A stretch of 64,000 bases of DNA from Saussurea involucrata. Taxonomy: Eukaryota; Streptophyta; Magnoliopsida; Asterales; Asteraceae. This document shows positions 53,510 to 64,000 of the stretch, piece by piece. A program made the translations under genes and the position numbers. Numbering within the stretch: position 1 is the first letter of the stretch; every line of letters begins with the position of its first letter. The notes beneath the pieces are model-generated. The model was not told where the DNA came from. It did no database searches and was given only the letters and a program-made list of their open reading frames with translations. The stretch covers positions 50,273,617-50,337,616 of the forward strand of contig CM066326.1 in assembly GCA_033807775.1 (NCBI GenBank), given 5' to 3'.

Positions 53510-55060
53510 ATAAATTACATGTAAGAGATAGCAAGAAGATGATTTTGTAACCAACCCACCCAATTAATGTTAGACTTTCTACTCCTATTTGTAACCGAAA
53601 AGAACGAATGAGTCACAATCAACAACGCCTCTTTCTTAGGATTAGGAAGCCTAAAAAGAGTCTCACTTCGAAAAAACCCAATAGCCCATAAAGCAGTTAG
53701 AACAACCGTCTCAAAACAAGCCGACTCCATTTTCTTCAAACGCAAAGATAATAACCAACCAATCCACTCTTAATTGAACCTAAACTCTGGAATATCTAAA
53801 CTCCACCATCAACCAAGTTGCTTCCAAACATCCTGGCCTATTTGACAAGAGAAAAACAAATGACCCACCAACTCAATCTTTAATTCGCAAACCGGACATA
53901 AGAGAGAATGCACATCAATTCCTCTTTTATCAAGTTTGTCTCAAGTAGGAATTTCATTCAAATCCACCCGCCAAGCAAAGACATTAATTTTGATACAAAC
54001 AAACCGATTCCATCTAGTAGGAGAAGAATCTACCACCAAAATTTTAGAATCAATGTAATCACGAGCAGAAACCACCGAGAACTCACTCGAACCATCAAGA
54101 GACCAAAGTCATCTATCTCTTTGGTTAGATATACTGACCATAACTAGAATCTCCCTAATGCTGACATATGCGACTCCTTCACACCCCTTCTCGCTTCTAT
54201 GCATCACTAACCCCAATCCCCCGGGACCAATGCCGGTTTGTCATGATCAACACGTATACCCTCGGAAATTGCATTTTAAGACAGGAAACTCCCAACCAAA
54301 CATCATCCCAAAAGAGAGTATAATTCCCATCACCTACTTTTTTCTTACAAAAAGAAAAAAAAAAAGGTGAATACCATTATTATCCATTTGTTGAATCGCC
54401 TTCAAATCCAAGGAGAATTGAAAATCTTATAGGGTAACCGCGTTCCAATGAGCCCACATGGACCATAAATTGATTTAACCACTTTGACCCAAAGTGCATT
54501 TTGATCCGCTCGAAACCTCCAAATCTATATGAAAACGAGAGCTCTACTGAAAGCAAACAAACTTCCATTACCAAGCCCCCATCTTTTTTACTAGCCAAAC
54601 ACCTTTTCCATTTCACCCAACTCATTTCCTTTTAATCAATTTCATTTCCAACAAAGAAACGATTCCGCAAAGACTCCAAAACTTGTTCAACCGAACTTGG
54701 AAGTTTTAAAAGAGACAAATAATAAGTAGGAAAACTACCTAAAACTGATTTAAAGAGCGTAACCCGACCCCCTACCGAAATAGTTCGAACTTTCCAAATA
54801 GAAAGTTTAGAAATAAACTTGTCAACCACCCCTTTTCAACCATCACTTTTTACCTGGCAAACCACATCCCACCACTCTAGCCATATTATCGAGCTCTACA
54901 TTATCAACCCCAACACTGAACAATTTACTTTTTTGAATATTTAGTTTAAGCCCGAAAGTCAATAGAAAAATCGGGGAAGACGCACTATTTTTCTAGCATT
55001 AGACTGATATCATTCAACTATAAAAACCGCATCACCTGCATAAAATACAAATTTAGCATA
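53510..55060 (-). pseudogene. LINE (L1-type) 3' end: RT tail and zf-RVT region
   Basis: Minus strand, from high to low coordinates: an RT core remnant near 55040 (YAGD where YADD is usual), the RT thumb region SIWKVRTISVGGRVTLFKSV (54829-54632), WVKWKRCLASKKDGGL (from 54625), and a zinc-binding reverse-transcriptase-associated domain near 53900 (CPVCELKIELVGHLFFSCQ). These mark the C-terminal third of a plant L1 ORF2. Frames are broken throughout and the 5' two-thirds are missing, as for a typical truncated LINE insertion. Confidence 0.82.
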
Positions 55061-55364
55061 TATTAAACATATATGACATATCTTATTATAAAATAGGATC
55101 TAAAAGGTAAAATATATACAAATATTTTCTATCCAAGGGTTATAAAAACCTTTCTCTTGAATACATCTGGTTTGGAATTTTTTTTAATGGAAGTTACACT
55201 TGTTTAAATGGTTAACACCTACGAGATTAAAAGAATTATATCAAATTCGTATCTTACACTTGTATATTGTTTAATGAGTACAAACACGTATCAATAAACA
55301 AACAACAAAAGTTTCCCATCTAAATGAATGATACATAAATACAATGGTAATCCACAAATTGGTA
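55061..55364 (-). other. 3' flank and probable 3' UTR of the SDP1-like gene
   Basis: It follows the stop codon on the minus strand. Part of it is shared with the pseudogene copy (25270-25345 and 37450-37549), so the duplicated unit extended beyond the coding region. Confidence 0.6.
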
Positions 55365-58300
55365 TTATTCCAACTCACCTCGCCTAGTCAACTCGAGTTC
55401 ATCTATAGGACTACTAAGATCCTTTGGTTCACAACTCGACTCAAGCTCAGTGCCACGATTCTCGTTGTCGATCTCAGTGTCCCCACATTCAGAGGTCGAG
55501 CTAGCATCCATGTCCTTCTCCGGCGAGTCGAGTTGCATGCACTCAGCAACTGAGTCAGACGGTGAGTTATTCTCCGAGTCATGGCTCCGGTTTGATGGTG
55601 TCAAGTCTCCCTTCCTAACTACATTAAAAACAATCCCATTGTGAATCCTCGCAGGCTGCAAAAGATCACCCGCAGCCACCGTGATGCTGCCGCCACTGTT
55701 ATGAACTCGGCCGTTTGTATCCCTTGGATCGTTATCAAGATCGGGCGGTATCACCCTCAAATTCTGATAAACCATAATCGCCTTTTTGGAATCGGTATCC
55801 AAGTTTTGAACGAATTCAACGAATTGATCCGCCGAAGTCGTTCTCATAAGGGGCCCACCGGATCTTGTCCACGAATTCACCTCGGCGGTCTCGGATTCGC
55901 TATCGCTTCCGTCGTGTACGTTGCGGTGGTGCCGCCAGTTGCGGCCACCGCCGTGGTGGAGGGAAGATGCCACGTCAGCAAGGTCTTCTTCGAGAGATCC
56001 GGTTGAGTTCTCTCGTGCGATACAGTTCCAAGATGGGATTCTTTTTGACGCGTTGAATCGGACTGTGTTTGATGCACCGTGAGAAGCCGCAGCTGCTCTT
56101 TCCGCACTACGTTTGAGTCTACGCATATGATTTAGAATTGCGACACACTCATCGAGGGCGAGTTCGATTCCGCAATTCGCTTTTATGGCGGAGAGCTTCT
56201 CCCAAGTACATCTCCGGCCTTGGTTAGCCGCCTTCTGAAGCTCCAAATGAGATGGATTCTGTATGATTTTGGAGTACTGGTAACAAAAGACAACAAAAAA
56301 CCCGAGTCTTTATCACATTCGTATCAAACATTAACAAGATATGATTTCCTACATATATATACAGGTTTCTGATGGTCTGCCGATATGAGACCCACAGTAG
56401 AGATGGCCAAATAGGCCGGCCCGACCAAGGACCGACTTGGTCCCAGGACCGTTTGGGACCGTCGGTTACGATATTTCACTGAAAATAGGGCCAGCCTGGG
56501 ACCGGCCTGATTTTTTATTTATTAATTTATTTTTGAATGTACTTTTGAGTATATTTTTACATTTATTTTTAAATGTGTTAGATTGAAGACCTATTAAAGA
56601 TTTTAAAGTATATCTGATTTACCAAATTATTTATAACAAAAACATATTTTTTCATGTATTTGGTGAACCAAATTATAATAAAAAAACATATTTGTTAGTG
56701 TATTTGCTTGACCAAATTCTTCTAAAAAATATTATTTTATATGTTAAAAATCAATTTAAAAATAAAATAAAAAAATAAGTAGGACCGATTTGGGCCCGTC
56801 CCAGGACCGGTTCTCATAACCAGGCCTTGTAAAGCTTAACCGGACCGAAGTATTTTGGTCGGGACTGGTACAGCGACACTGCTTGGGGCCGGGACCGATT
56901 TTTGGCCATCTCTAACCCACAGTAACAATTTGATACAAGATTTGATTTCCTATATATATATATACACACACAGAGGTTAAAAAACCTAGTCGATGTCCGG
57001 CAGATATGAGACTCCAATGATAAGAGTTTAAAAACAGTAACAGTAAAAAATAGTGGATTATAATTTCATTTAATACGCACCTGCGCTAACGTTGCAGGCA
57101 TGACAACGGTGACATCGCCCTCCCAATCTTGAGCAAATAGCTTCGCGAGTCCTCCTAATGGAAAACCAAGTTCCAACACTTGATTGCATCGGTGTTTTAC
57201 CTCCATCTCAACAAGATGCGCAAGCTGCACCCACACAATGCTAAATGTAAATAAAAAAAAACAAACAAACAAATCTATTTGAAACTTGATGATTAACAAA
57301 GAGGTTTAGTAGGATATATATATATATATATACCTTTGCAGCAAAGTTGCCTCCATAAGCTCGGATGAATTCTTTCAGCCTGAGTAAAGGTGCAATATGC
57401 GGATTCGCTTGACTCACGATGAAATGATTCACGTTAAAGAGTTCTTTTAATTGGATCATGGGTAAATCGATTTCCAAACTACCATCCCTCCACCGCCTTA
57501 CAGAAGTGCCGCTGGCTTCATCCGGGCCCCAGTGGAACGGCGGGTGATATGGAACAATCTCTCCACCTCTATCCTTTGCCATTAGCTCTTGAGCTTCAAA
57601 AAGCCCCGGAAACGCACAAGAAGCAGTCACTGCGCTCCAAATAACGACATGAGGTGAAGTCAAGTAGTTTAAACATCTTGGAGGTTCGTGTTTTCTTGGA
57701 GAGCATACCGTGATCCCAAGAACACGGCCAGTCATATCATAAGCTTCTTGAAATGTAAGATTATTCGTCAAGTTTCTTAACAAAACCTGCAAATGTCTAA
57801 TATCATGAAGTGCACCCTGTGTCATAACCCTCTTGAAAACATTAAAGATTCCACCCATTTGATCAAAGAACTGCAACGAATGCCAAGAATCTTCAAAGAA
57901 ACTTTGAAGTTCAGGCCAAGATTTGGTGGCTACAACTGCACACATTATCGATCCAACACTAGACCCTGCAATTATTCGCGGCATAAGCTTATGTTCGACC
58001 AAAGTTTTCACCACACCCACGTGAAACGCGCCAAGAGAAGCACCACCGCTTAAAAGCAAAGCCGTTCTCCCGAACGCATGCCGTGTTTCGTGCATAAAAG
58101 CAAGCTTTTCCTCCAAAAGCAGCTCGTCGGAATCAGAATCACAAACCATTCTCAATTGCATCGAGACCTCATCAATGTATTCTTTTATGAGCTTTGGAAC
58201 CTGGTGTCGACCCTTATGAAGCTCAGGATTGCACATATTACCAAGGTTTCTAATGAGATCAGCCCGCATACAAAATATAATATCTCTAAGCGAACATTCT

Positions 58301-58764
58301 TGCCGCCTGTGTCTGAGTTCTTGAAGTTTATTCCTAACAAGTTCTTCGTCATAAAGATCACGTTCATTTAATTTAGGGGTTTCTTTATCCAACATCTTAG
58401 CAGCATGAGCCCATTCTTCATAAGTTACCGCTGCCCGCATCATATTTCGCCAGAATTTCCTCCGATAAGCCATTTCAGCCCTCATTTTCACATTTGTGTA
58501 CCGTTTCAGCAAGAATGCGATTAAGGTCACTAAAACTAGGATTCCTTGCGGGTTTCGTGGATGTAACCACGAGATAACTGGCGAAGCAATATCCGATACA
58601 TTCGTTCTAATGATATGGAAGTAATACAGCAATGAATGAAAGATCTGATGCCTAAAATGTACCATTGATTTGCAGAATAGAACTCTGAAAGCAATAGTTC
58701 GGCCAAATAAGGTCGATGGTCCGATCGAAAACCGATCAACCTTGGCTTCGTTACTGATATCCAT
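55365..58764 (-). CDS. SDP1: SDP1-like triacylglycerol lipase (patatin domain), three coding exons
   Basis: Coding exons (minus): 58764-57334, 57224-57081 and 56276-55365, all phase 0 with GT-AG borders, giving 828 residues, close to the Arabidopsis SUGAR-DEPENDENT1 length. A hydrophobic segment lies at about residues 74-87. The patatin domain runs from about 230 to 435, with the oxyanion loop SGGASLGAFHVG (239-250), nucleophile Ser269 in GSSVG, and Asp427 in RWRDGSLE. The C-terminal exon is Ser/Asp-rich and less conserved, with the conserved RRIPSWN-type motif present as KRIPSWNC. SDP1 enzymes start the breakdown of seed storage oil by hydrolysing triacylglycerol at oil bodies after germination. 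No frame damage is seen, so the gene is probably functional. It could be either SDP1 or its close paralogue SDP1-LIKE. Confidence 0.93.
56398..56914. mobile_element. hAT MITE in intron 2 of the SDP1-like gene
   Basis: Inverted ends TAGAGATGGCCAAA and TTTGGCCATCTCTA are flanked by a perfect 8-bp duplication ACCCACAG (56390-56397, 56915-56922). The interior is AT-rich with GGGACCGG-type arms. It has no coding capacity. It makes up most of the 804-bp intron (56277-57080). Confidence 0.92.
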
Positions 58765-59345
58765 TTCTTAACTACAATTTTGGTACTAAAATTGTTGTAT
58801 TGAGTATCTGAAGTTGAAGTAATGATCCCCAAATTAAAAATCTTCTGGGTGGATATCTATCTAATCTAGAATCCCACTAAACCCTAATTCAGAATCTTTT
58901 CCGATCAAACTTCGTTATAAATGACAAAATTCACTCAGATTAGTCGGATACAACAGGAAGATTGATCATATTCGAGAAAATATAAATGAACATAAATAGA
59001 GATCGCGAATATCTGACCTAAAACAATTGCAATTCCCTTAAATTTGAGCTCGTGGAAGAGAACAATTCCCCGGATCCTCCAAAGAATGAAACTGTAACCA
59101 AAACGAAATCAAATTATAAAAAAATTAAGCCCGGAGAATTGACGAAAGCTGCTCAAATCAAAAAGGATTCCCGGATCAGCGCTCGAAAGACCCTACCAAA
59201 TTAAAACAGAAGAAAACCAATATTGAAGCAACAAATTATGTGGAAGAGTGCGGTATAGGGTTGAATTCAACGATAGTAATGGAAAACGATGGTATGGGAT
59301 CGGAAAAGTGAATCAGAAGTTGATCGGATAATCAAGATAACGATG
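58765..59345 (-). promoter_or_regulatory. 5' region of the SDP1-like gene
   Basis: This is the region upstream of the ATG (58764-58762) and has no frame of note. It presumably holds the 5' UTR and perhaps a UTR intron. I cannot place the RNA start. Confidence 0.4.

Positions 59346-59402
<57 letters not shown>
59346..59402. repeat. (TA)n(GA)n microsatellite upstream of SDP1
   Basis: About ten TA units followed by about nineteen GA units. Read on the gene's strand this is a CT tract about 600 bp upstream of the start codon. Confidence 0.95.
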
Positions 59403-59405
<3 letters not shown>

Positions 59406-59931
59406 AAGGTGCACATGCCTCTCGTCATTTGGTTTTATATAATTAGATTCAATCCAAAATTCAACGAAATTATTCAAAGAAAGAGAAAGTTATGGATAAG
59501 CGGAGAAAATGTATGTATCATCGGTGAGTGTGCAGCAGATCAGATGTCAGAAGATGAGGGGAATCGGGTAATTGGAATACGTTTTCAATTGAAATTAGGG
59601 CAAAATTAGGTGGTGAGGTTTGAAAATTTGGGGAAGTTTGAAAAAGGCTTGGTATTTAGAACAAGTGTAGAAGTTATATGCTTTACAAATATTAGACGAT
59701 CACTACAACCTCTAACATAATTGTAAAGTGAAATTATATGTTTGTTTTAGAAATTATATAAAAAACATAATGAACTTCAACATGAAAGTTCTAAATTGTG
59801 CAAGGTTAATGCCAACACTAAAAAAAATCATATATCTATGGCTTACAAAACTTGTGCTTTATTATCAAGTTATGGAGAATTATATTATACTTAAACACCC
59901 TGATTATTAAAAAAAAATCGTGATCCTATAG
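59403..59931. other. Intergenic, no gene seen
   Basis: AT-rich upstream region. Short frames lack features. Confidence 0.4.
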
Positions 59932-61145
59932 TCAGGACCGGTCCTGTGGGATTGGGGTTTTTCATTCCTAGGGCAGAAAAGCTAAAAAAATGCCCTTAAA
60001 CAATAATAAAAAACAAACGAAGCATCAAGCATGTAGTCTGGAATAAAAATTACATGTCCTAAATTTTCACTGTCTCATTCATGTCTATTAATAATATGGA
60101 TACACATAACCGGAGAGAGAAAGTAAGCATGAATTAAATAAATTTAAGTTAAAAAAAATGTAACGTGTCTTAATTTCATTAGTGGCATAGGGATAAGACG
60201 CGTTATTTTGGGATAGGTGATTTGTATCTCTCCATTCTCAGGGTGATAATTATAAAATATAATGAACATATACACCGTGGTACTTAAATGGAAAGCTGGA
60301 AACCCTGAACGGCAAAGCATAATCATACATAAGGTTGTAAACGAACCGAACGTTCTGCGAACCGTTCGACCGTTCGGCGGGAAGTTCGTTTATGTTCGTT
60401 TATTTAATAAATGAACGAACATGAACACGTTTTTTTGTTCGTTTAATTAAATGAACGAACATGAATAATGGTCTTGTTCGTTCATTTATGTTCGTTAATG
60501 TTCGTTCGTTTACGTTCGTTTATGCATGTTTATATATATAAACATATTTATATAATATGAAATTCATATGTATAATCATCAAGTAAATTGGTCTTTTAGA
60601 ATATATTTTTATACCTCCTAAGTTAACCCGGTTTTTCATTTTGTTAAAGTATTTTTTACGAACGAAATGATGAGTATGGTGGTTGTTTTTTGTTCATTTG
60701 GGTTCGTTCGTTTATGTTCATTTAAGTTCGTTCGTTTATGTTCATTTAAGTTCGTTCGTTTACGTTCGTTTTTGTTCATTTAAGTTCGTTTAACTCTTAA
60801 TGAACGAACATAAGCGAACACGAACAAACAAAAATTCTTAACGAACGAACATGAACACAAAAAATCTCGTTCGTTTACCGTTCATGTTCGTTCGTTTGTT
60901 CGGTTAAGTTAAACGAACGAACATGAACAAGCCTCTGTTCATGTTCGTTCGGTTCGTTTACAACCCTAAGCATACATAATCTAAGACGATACTTTCGTGC
61001 AACTTTTAAAACAAAATCATCAATTATTTTATCATAAAGTAACATTTGCTTAAATAAAAAATATTTTCGGTATTAAAAATAATAACCCGTTCTTTGAATT
61101 ATGATGGTCCATAAATATGACTTTAACAATTTGATTTTATAACTT
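59932..61145 (-). mobile_element. Decayed hAT fragment
   Basis: The left end CAGGACCGGTCCTG with nearby CCTAGGGCAG and ATGCCC resembles the left end of the hAT at 37550. The segment 60970-61140 aligns with the C-terminal transposase region of that element (37760-37920), sharing AAAATCATCAATTA and GTAACATTTGCT. No intact frame remains and the other terminus was not found. It is interrupted by the MITE at 60333-60966. Confidence 0.65.
60333..60966. mobile_element. MITE with GTTCGTTTA-rich arms
   Basis: Inverted ends GGTTGTAAACGAACCGAAC and the matching CGTTTACAACCC. The interior is dominated by GTTCGTT/AACGAAC repeats. TAA flanks both sides (60330-60332, 60967-60969), suggesting a Tourist/Harbinger-type duplication. 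CATACATAA also occurs close to both ends, so the class is not certain. Confidence 0.75.
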
Positions 61146-61194
61146 CAAGATTACACAAAAACAAAATACAAAATGCAAAAACCAATAATATAAA

Positions 61195-61810
61195 AAGGGA
61201 AATTAATTAAAATGCCACAAGTTTGACCCAAACTTATCAAAATGCCACAAATCTCGCCCATTTTACCGAAATGCCACAAAAATCCACAGTGGATCCCGCG
61301 ATCGCGGGCCCCAGGCCCACGTGTCACCAAAGTTTGCCCACTTTGCCCGCGTTGGTCCCTCAAGAATGCTCGCGGCCCACCTTTCCCCCCTCAAGAATGC
61401 CCGTGTTGGCAGTTTTGGTCTCTGCCCGCGTTGAAAACCCGCGATCGCGGGCTAACCCGCCACGCGTCGGCCCAAGGTTAACCCTAATTTTTACACTTTT
61501 GGTCCCTGAAAAATTACACTTTCAGCCCCTGTACTTGCACGAATCTTGCATGCTTTTACTGTTTTTTTCCACAATTATTGTACTTTAAAGACCAATTTGT
61601 GGTTGAAATTCATTTGCATGTTTGAATCAATGTTGAATCAGTGTTTTTGGAATACCAGTTTGTGGATGAAATGAGAGATTGGTTGTCATCAATGTTGGTT
61701 GTTTCATTCATAAATAGATGTAAAATGCAATCCATAATCCACACACCGATTCCATACTTCTTTCTTGATTTCTTTCTGCAATATTTTGTGTTTGAGATAC
61801 TACTGAAAAA
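61195..61810 (+). promoter_or_regulatory. Leader region of the Mutator-like element
   Basis: It contains three spaced AATGCCACAA motifs (61209-61280), then a GC-rich patch with two copies of the palindrome CCCGCGATCGCGGG (61295-61308, 61438-61451). The transposase start follows at 61811. No terminal inverted repeat can be confirmed because the far end lies outside the window. Confidence 0.4.
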
Positions 61811-64000
61811 ATGAGTTCATCTGTTGCAAAAGCTAAGCTATTTTTCTGTTACGATGGTGAATGGTTGGAAGACAACAATGAGTGGAATTTTGTTTATAAA
61901 TCTAAGCATGGTGTAAAAGTGCCAGTAACTATACTTATCAGAAATTTCTTGCATACGCCATGCAAAAATGTGGAATCAACCCTTCTGCTGTTTGCAAGTT
62001 AGTGTTTAAAAATGGCGATGGGGCATTTGTGGATTTATCCAACGAAGGGGATATCTCTACTTTACTGCACTTTGCAGTCGATTCAGAAAGGCCCCCATTA
62101 CTTTTTGTGTATCCCGGCGTATCCGACAAAAACGACGACGACGGTGACGACGAAAACCTCCAAATAGAGCAGCCTGATTCTCAATTTCAGGCGTCCAACG
62201 CCCAAATGGTTCCGGAGATGCAACAACAACAACCACAACCACACGAAGGGCGTACTGCTGGAGTTGCTGATGACGAAACCCACGTTTTCAGAACGGGTAA
62301 TTCTGAAATAGACAGATCAGACACCGATAGTGATGATCAGACCCCTAGTAGAAAATCATGTAGTCAGATAGATGACTTTTTTGATATGCCCCCTATTCTT
62401 CCAGACTCCCATACCCAGACACAAACCTACGAACCTACACCTTATATTCGCAGTGAAATGTTACATGTAGGTCAGATATTCGAGTCGAAGGATCTCTTGG
62501 CAAGTCAGGTCGGACTTAAGTTCTTGGAAGAGGGTTTCGAAAGGCGCACGTCGAAATCTGACAAAACTAGATACATAGTTGAATGTGCCAAAAAAAACTG
62601 TGTCTGGAGGATGTACGCGATTGAAACGGGTGGCAAAGGAGACACGTTCATTATTAGAAAGTTGGACGACGTACACACTTGTACGAGGACGCAACTGAAT
62701 CCCCACCACAAACAAGCCAGCAAAAAGACTTTGGGTGCGATACTGAAAAAAAAATTGTTGATGTTAGTAGGTCATTGCGTCCAAAGGACATCGTCCACGA
62801 TGTTCACCAGCAGTTCGGCGTCATGATTGATTACCACCAAGCTTGGCGTGCGCGATGCCATGCACTGTTTATGGTGAGAGGCACGTTCGAGGAGTCGTAT
62901 GAACGACTCCCGGCATATTTATATAATTTGCAGCTGCAGAACCCTGGTACTGTCACGCAGCTACGGACCGATTCACGTCGACGGTTTGAGATGTGCTTCG
63001 TGGCCCTTGGACCCGCGGTACGTATTTTAACACGTCATATGTTTACACATTATAAACTATAACATTTACAAAGGAAAACCACCTATGTTTTTGCAGATCC
63101 GCACATTTGTGGCAAATCTACGTCGTGTCCTGATAATAGACGCAACTCATTTAAAGGGCCGTTACTTGGGTATGATGTTCCTGGCGGTTGCCATGGACGG
63201 GGATAACTCCATCGTTCCAGTAGCTTTCGGCGTAGGCAAGTCCGAAACCGGGGACGAGTGGACTTGGTTTCTGTCCATGTTGAGACAAGCTATCGGAGAC
63301 CCGCAAGGGTTGGTGTTTATGTCCGACAGGGCTCCTTCCATAAGCGCGGCAATCTCTTCCATCTACCCAAACGCCCCTCACGCCATATGTTGTCGACATT
63401 TGGAGATGAACGCCAAATCCAAGGACAAACGTATTACCACCTACAAGGATGTCTACTGGGCGGCATGCAGAGCATATACGGATCGGGAGTTTAACAAGTA
63501 CATGAATATGCTACGACATAGTGCCGACGAAGCAGCCAAAGTCTTTGACGATGCTGGACCGGAGAGGTGGTCTGCGGCCTATTTTCCTGGACAACAGTAT
63601 GACATTCTGACCTCGAATAGTGCAGAGTCTGTGAATGCACTCTCCCGTTTTGCGCGTAGATGTCCGATTGTTAATCTTATGGACTACTTTAGGGCCTTTC
63701 AACAAGAGTGGTACCAAATTCGACGCCTAAAAGGAGCTGAGATGCAAAATGCACTCACACCAACGGCGGAGAAGATCGTTCAGTACAAGGCGCGTCGTTC
63801 GGCGACATGGCCGGTAAGAACAATCGGGTATGGAAAGTACGAGGTGCATGATGACTATCTTCACGCGATTGTGAATATGGAAGACCACCTTTGTTCGTGT
63901 CGCGCATGGGATAAATCTGGGTTACCGTGCGGCCATGCCATCGCTGCAGCAACACATACGGGTCGTAGAGATTGCAGCGACTTGGCTGTTTGTTTCTTCA
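61811..64000 (+). pseudogene. Mutator-like (MuDR-type) transposase, frameshifted, runs off the window
   Basis: The start MSSSVAKAKLFF leads into an N-terminal domain continued in another frame from about 61945 (frameshift between 61931 and 61950). The second frame contains a MuDR DNA-binding domain (GQIFESKDLLASQVG ... CVWRMYAIE ... DVHTC). A run of nine A near 62747 shifts the frame again. A likely intron (63018-63096, GCG|GTACGT ... TTTTTGCAG) precedes the DDE core: IDATHLKGR, then MSDRAPSI, HAICCRHL and TSNSAESVN. A SWIM zinc finger CSCRAWDKSGLPCGHA follows near 63894. The gene continues past 64000. The core frame after 63097 is open, so damage is confined to the N-terminal half, or reflects introns I have not recognised. 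Confidence 0.85.

Noticed and set aside
55450..56056. Plus-strand frames antisense to the lipase gene
   Set aside because: They are shadows of SDP1 exon 3, whose frame, splice sites and family match are clear.

Overview
The window is nuclear DNA of a flowering plant, almost certainly a eudicot. The evidence is one intact intron-containing plant gene, an SDP1-type triacylglycerol lipase, set in about 60 kb of nested plant transposons (Ty1/copia, Ty3/gypsy Tekay-type, hAT, PIF/Harbinger, Mutator, LINE and many MITEs). The repeat style suggests Asteraceae, but that is a weak inference. I saw no tRNA or rRNA gene, CRISPR array, or any bacterial or organellar gene.

Layout. 1-2043: a chain of short hairpin MITEs joined through TA/GA microsatellites. 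2043-24060: a long-inverted-repeat element split by a coding-poor Ty3/gypsy derivative (LARD1, 2774-23371, target duplication ATGAA). LARD1 is itself split by a 13-kb Ty1/copia element of SIRE/Maximus type (6768-19842, target duplication GTGTA). About 24.8-37.55 kb: a decayed copy of the 3' end of the SDP1 gene, split by a second LARD (LARD2, 25346-37449, target duplication TATAC). The 3' LTR of LARD2 carries a non-autonomous LTR element (32241-37221, target duplication GGGTT). 37550-38933: an internally deleted hAT element (8-bp duplication AGTCTAAT). 39316-47994: a minus-strand Tekay-type chromovirus (target duplication TTTAC) with an aberrant 3' LTR junction. 48309-52983: a PIF/Harbinger derivative (target duplication TTA) interrupted by an element with long terminal inverted repeats and a MITE. 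53.5-55.06 kb: a LINE tail. 55365-58764 (minus): the SDP1-like gene, with a hAT MITE in intron 2. 59932-61145: a broken hAT carrying another MITE. From about 61.2 kb to the end: a Mutator-like transposase gene that runs off the window.

How the parts work together. SDP1 is the only convincing host gene. Its partial copy lies about 30 kb away in the opposite orientation. The LARDs and the 32-37 kb element have LTRs, primer sites and polypurine tracts but no polymerase, so they would need enzymes from relatives. The most unusual module is the 3' part of the copia element (13.8-18.6 kb). It has what looks like its own promoter, a leader intron, a coding intron and a long nuclear-type acidic coiled-coil protein, and its main exon is open although the gag-pol of the same element carries six in-frame stops.
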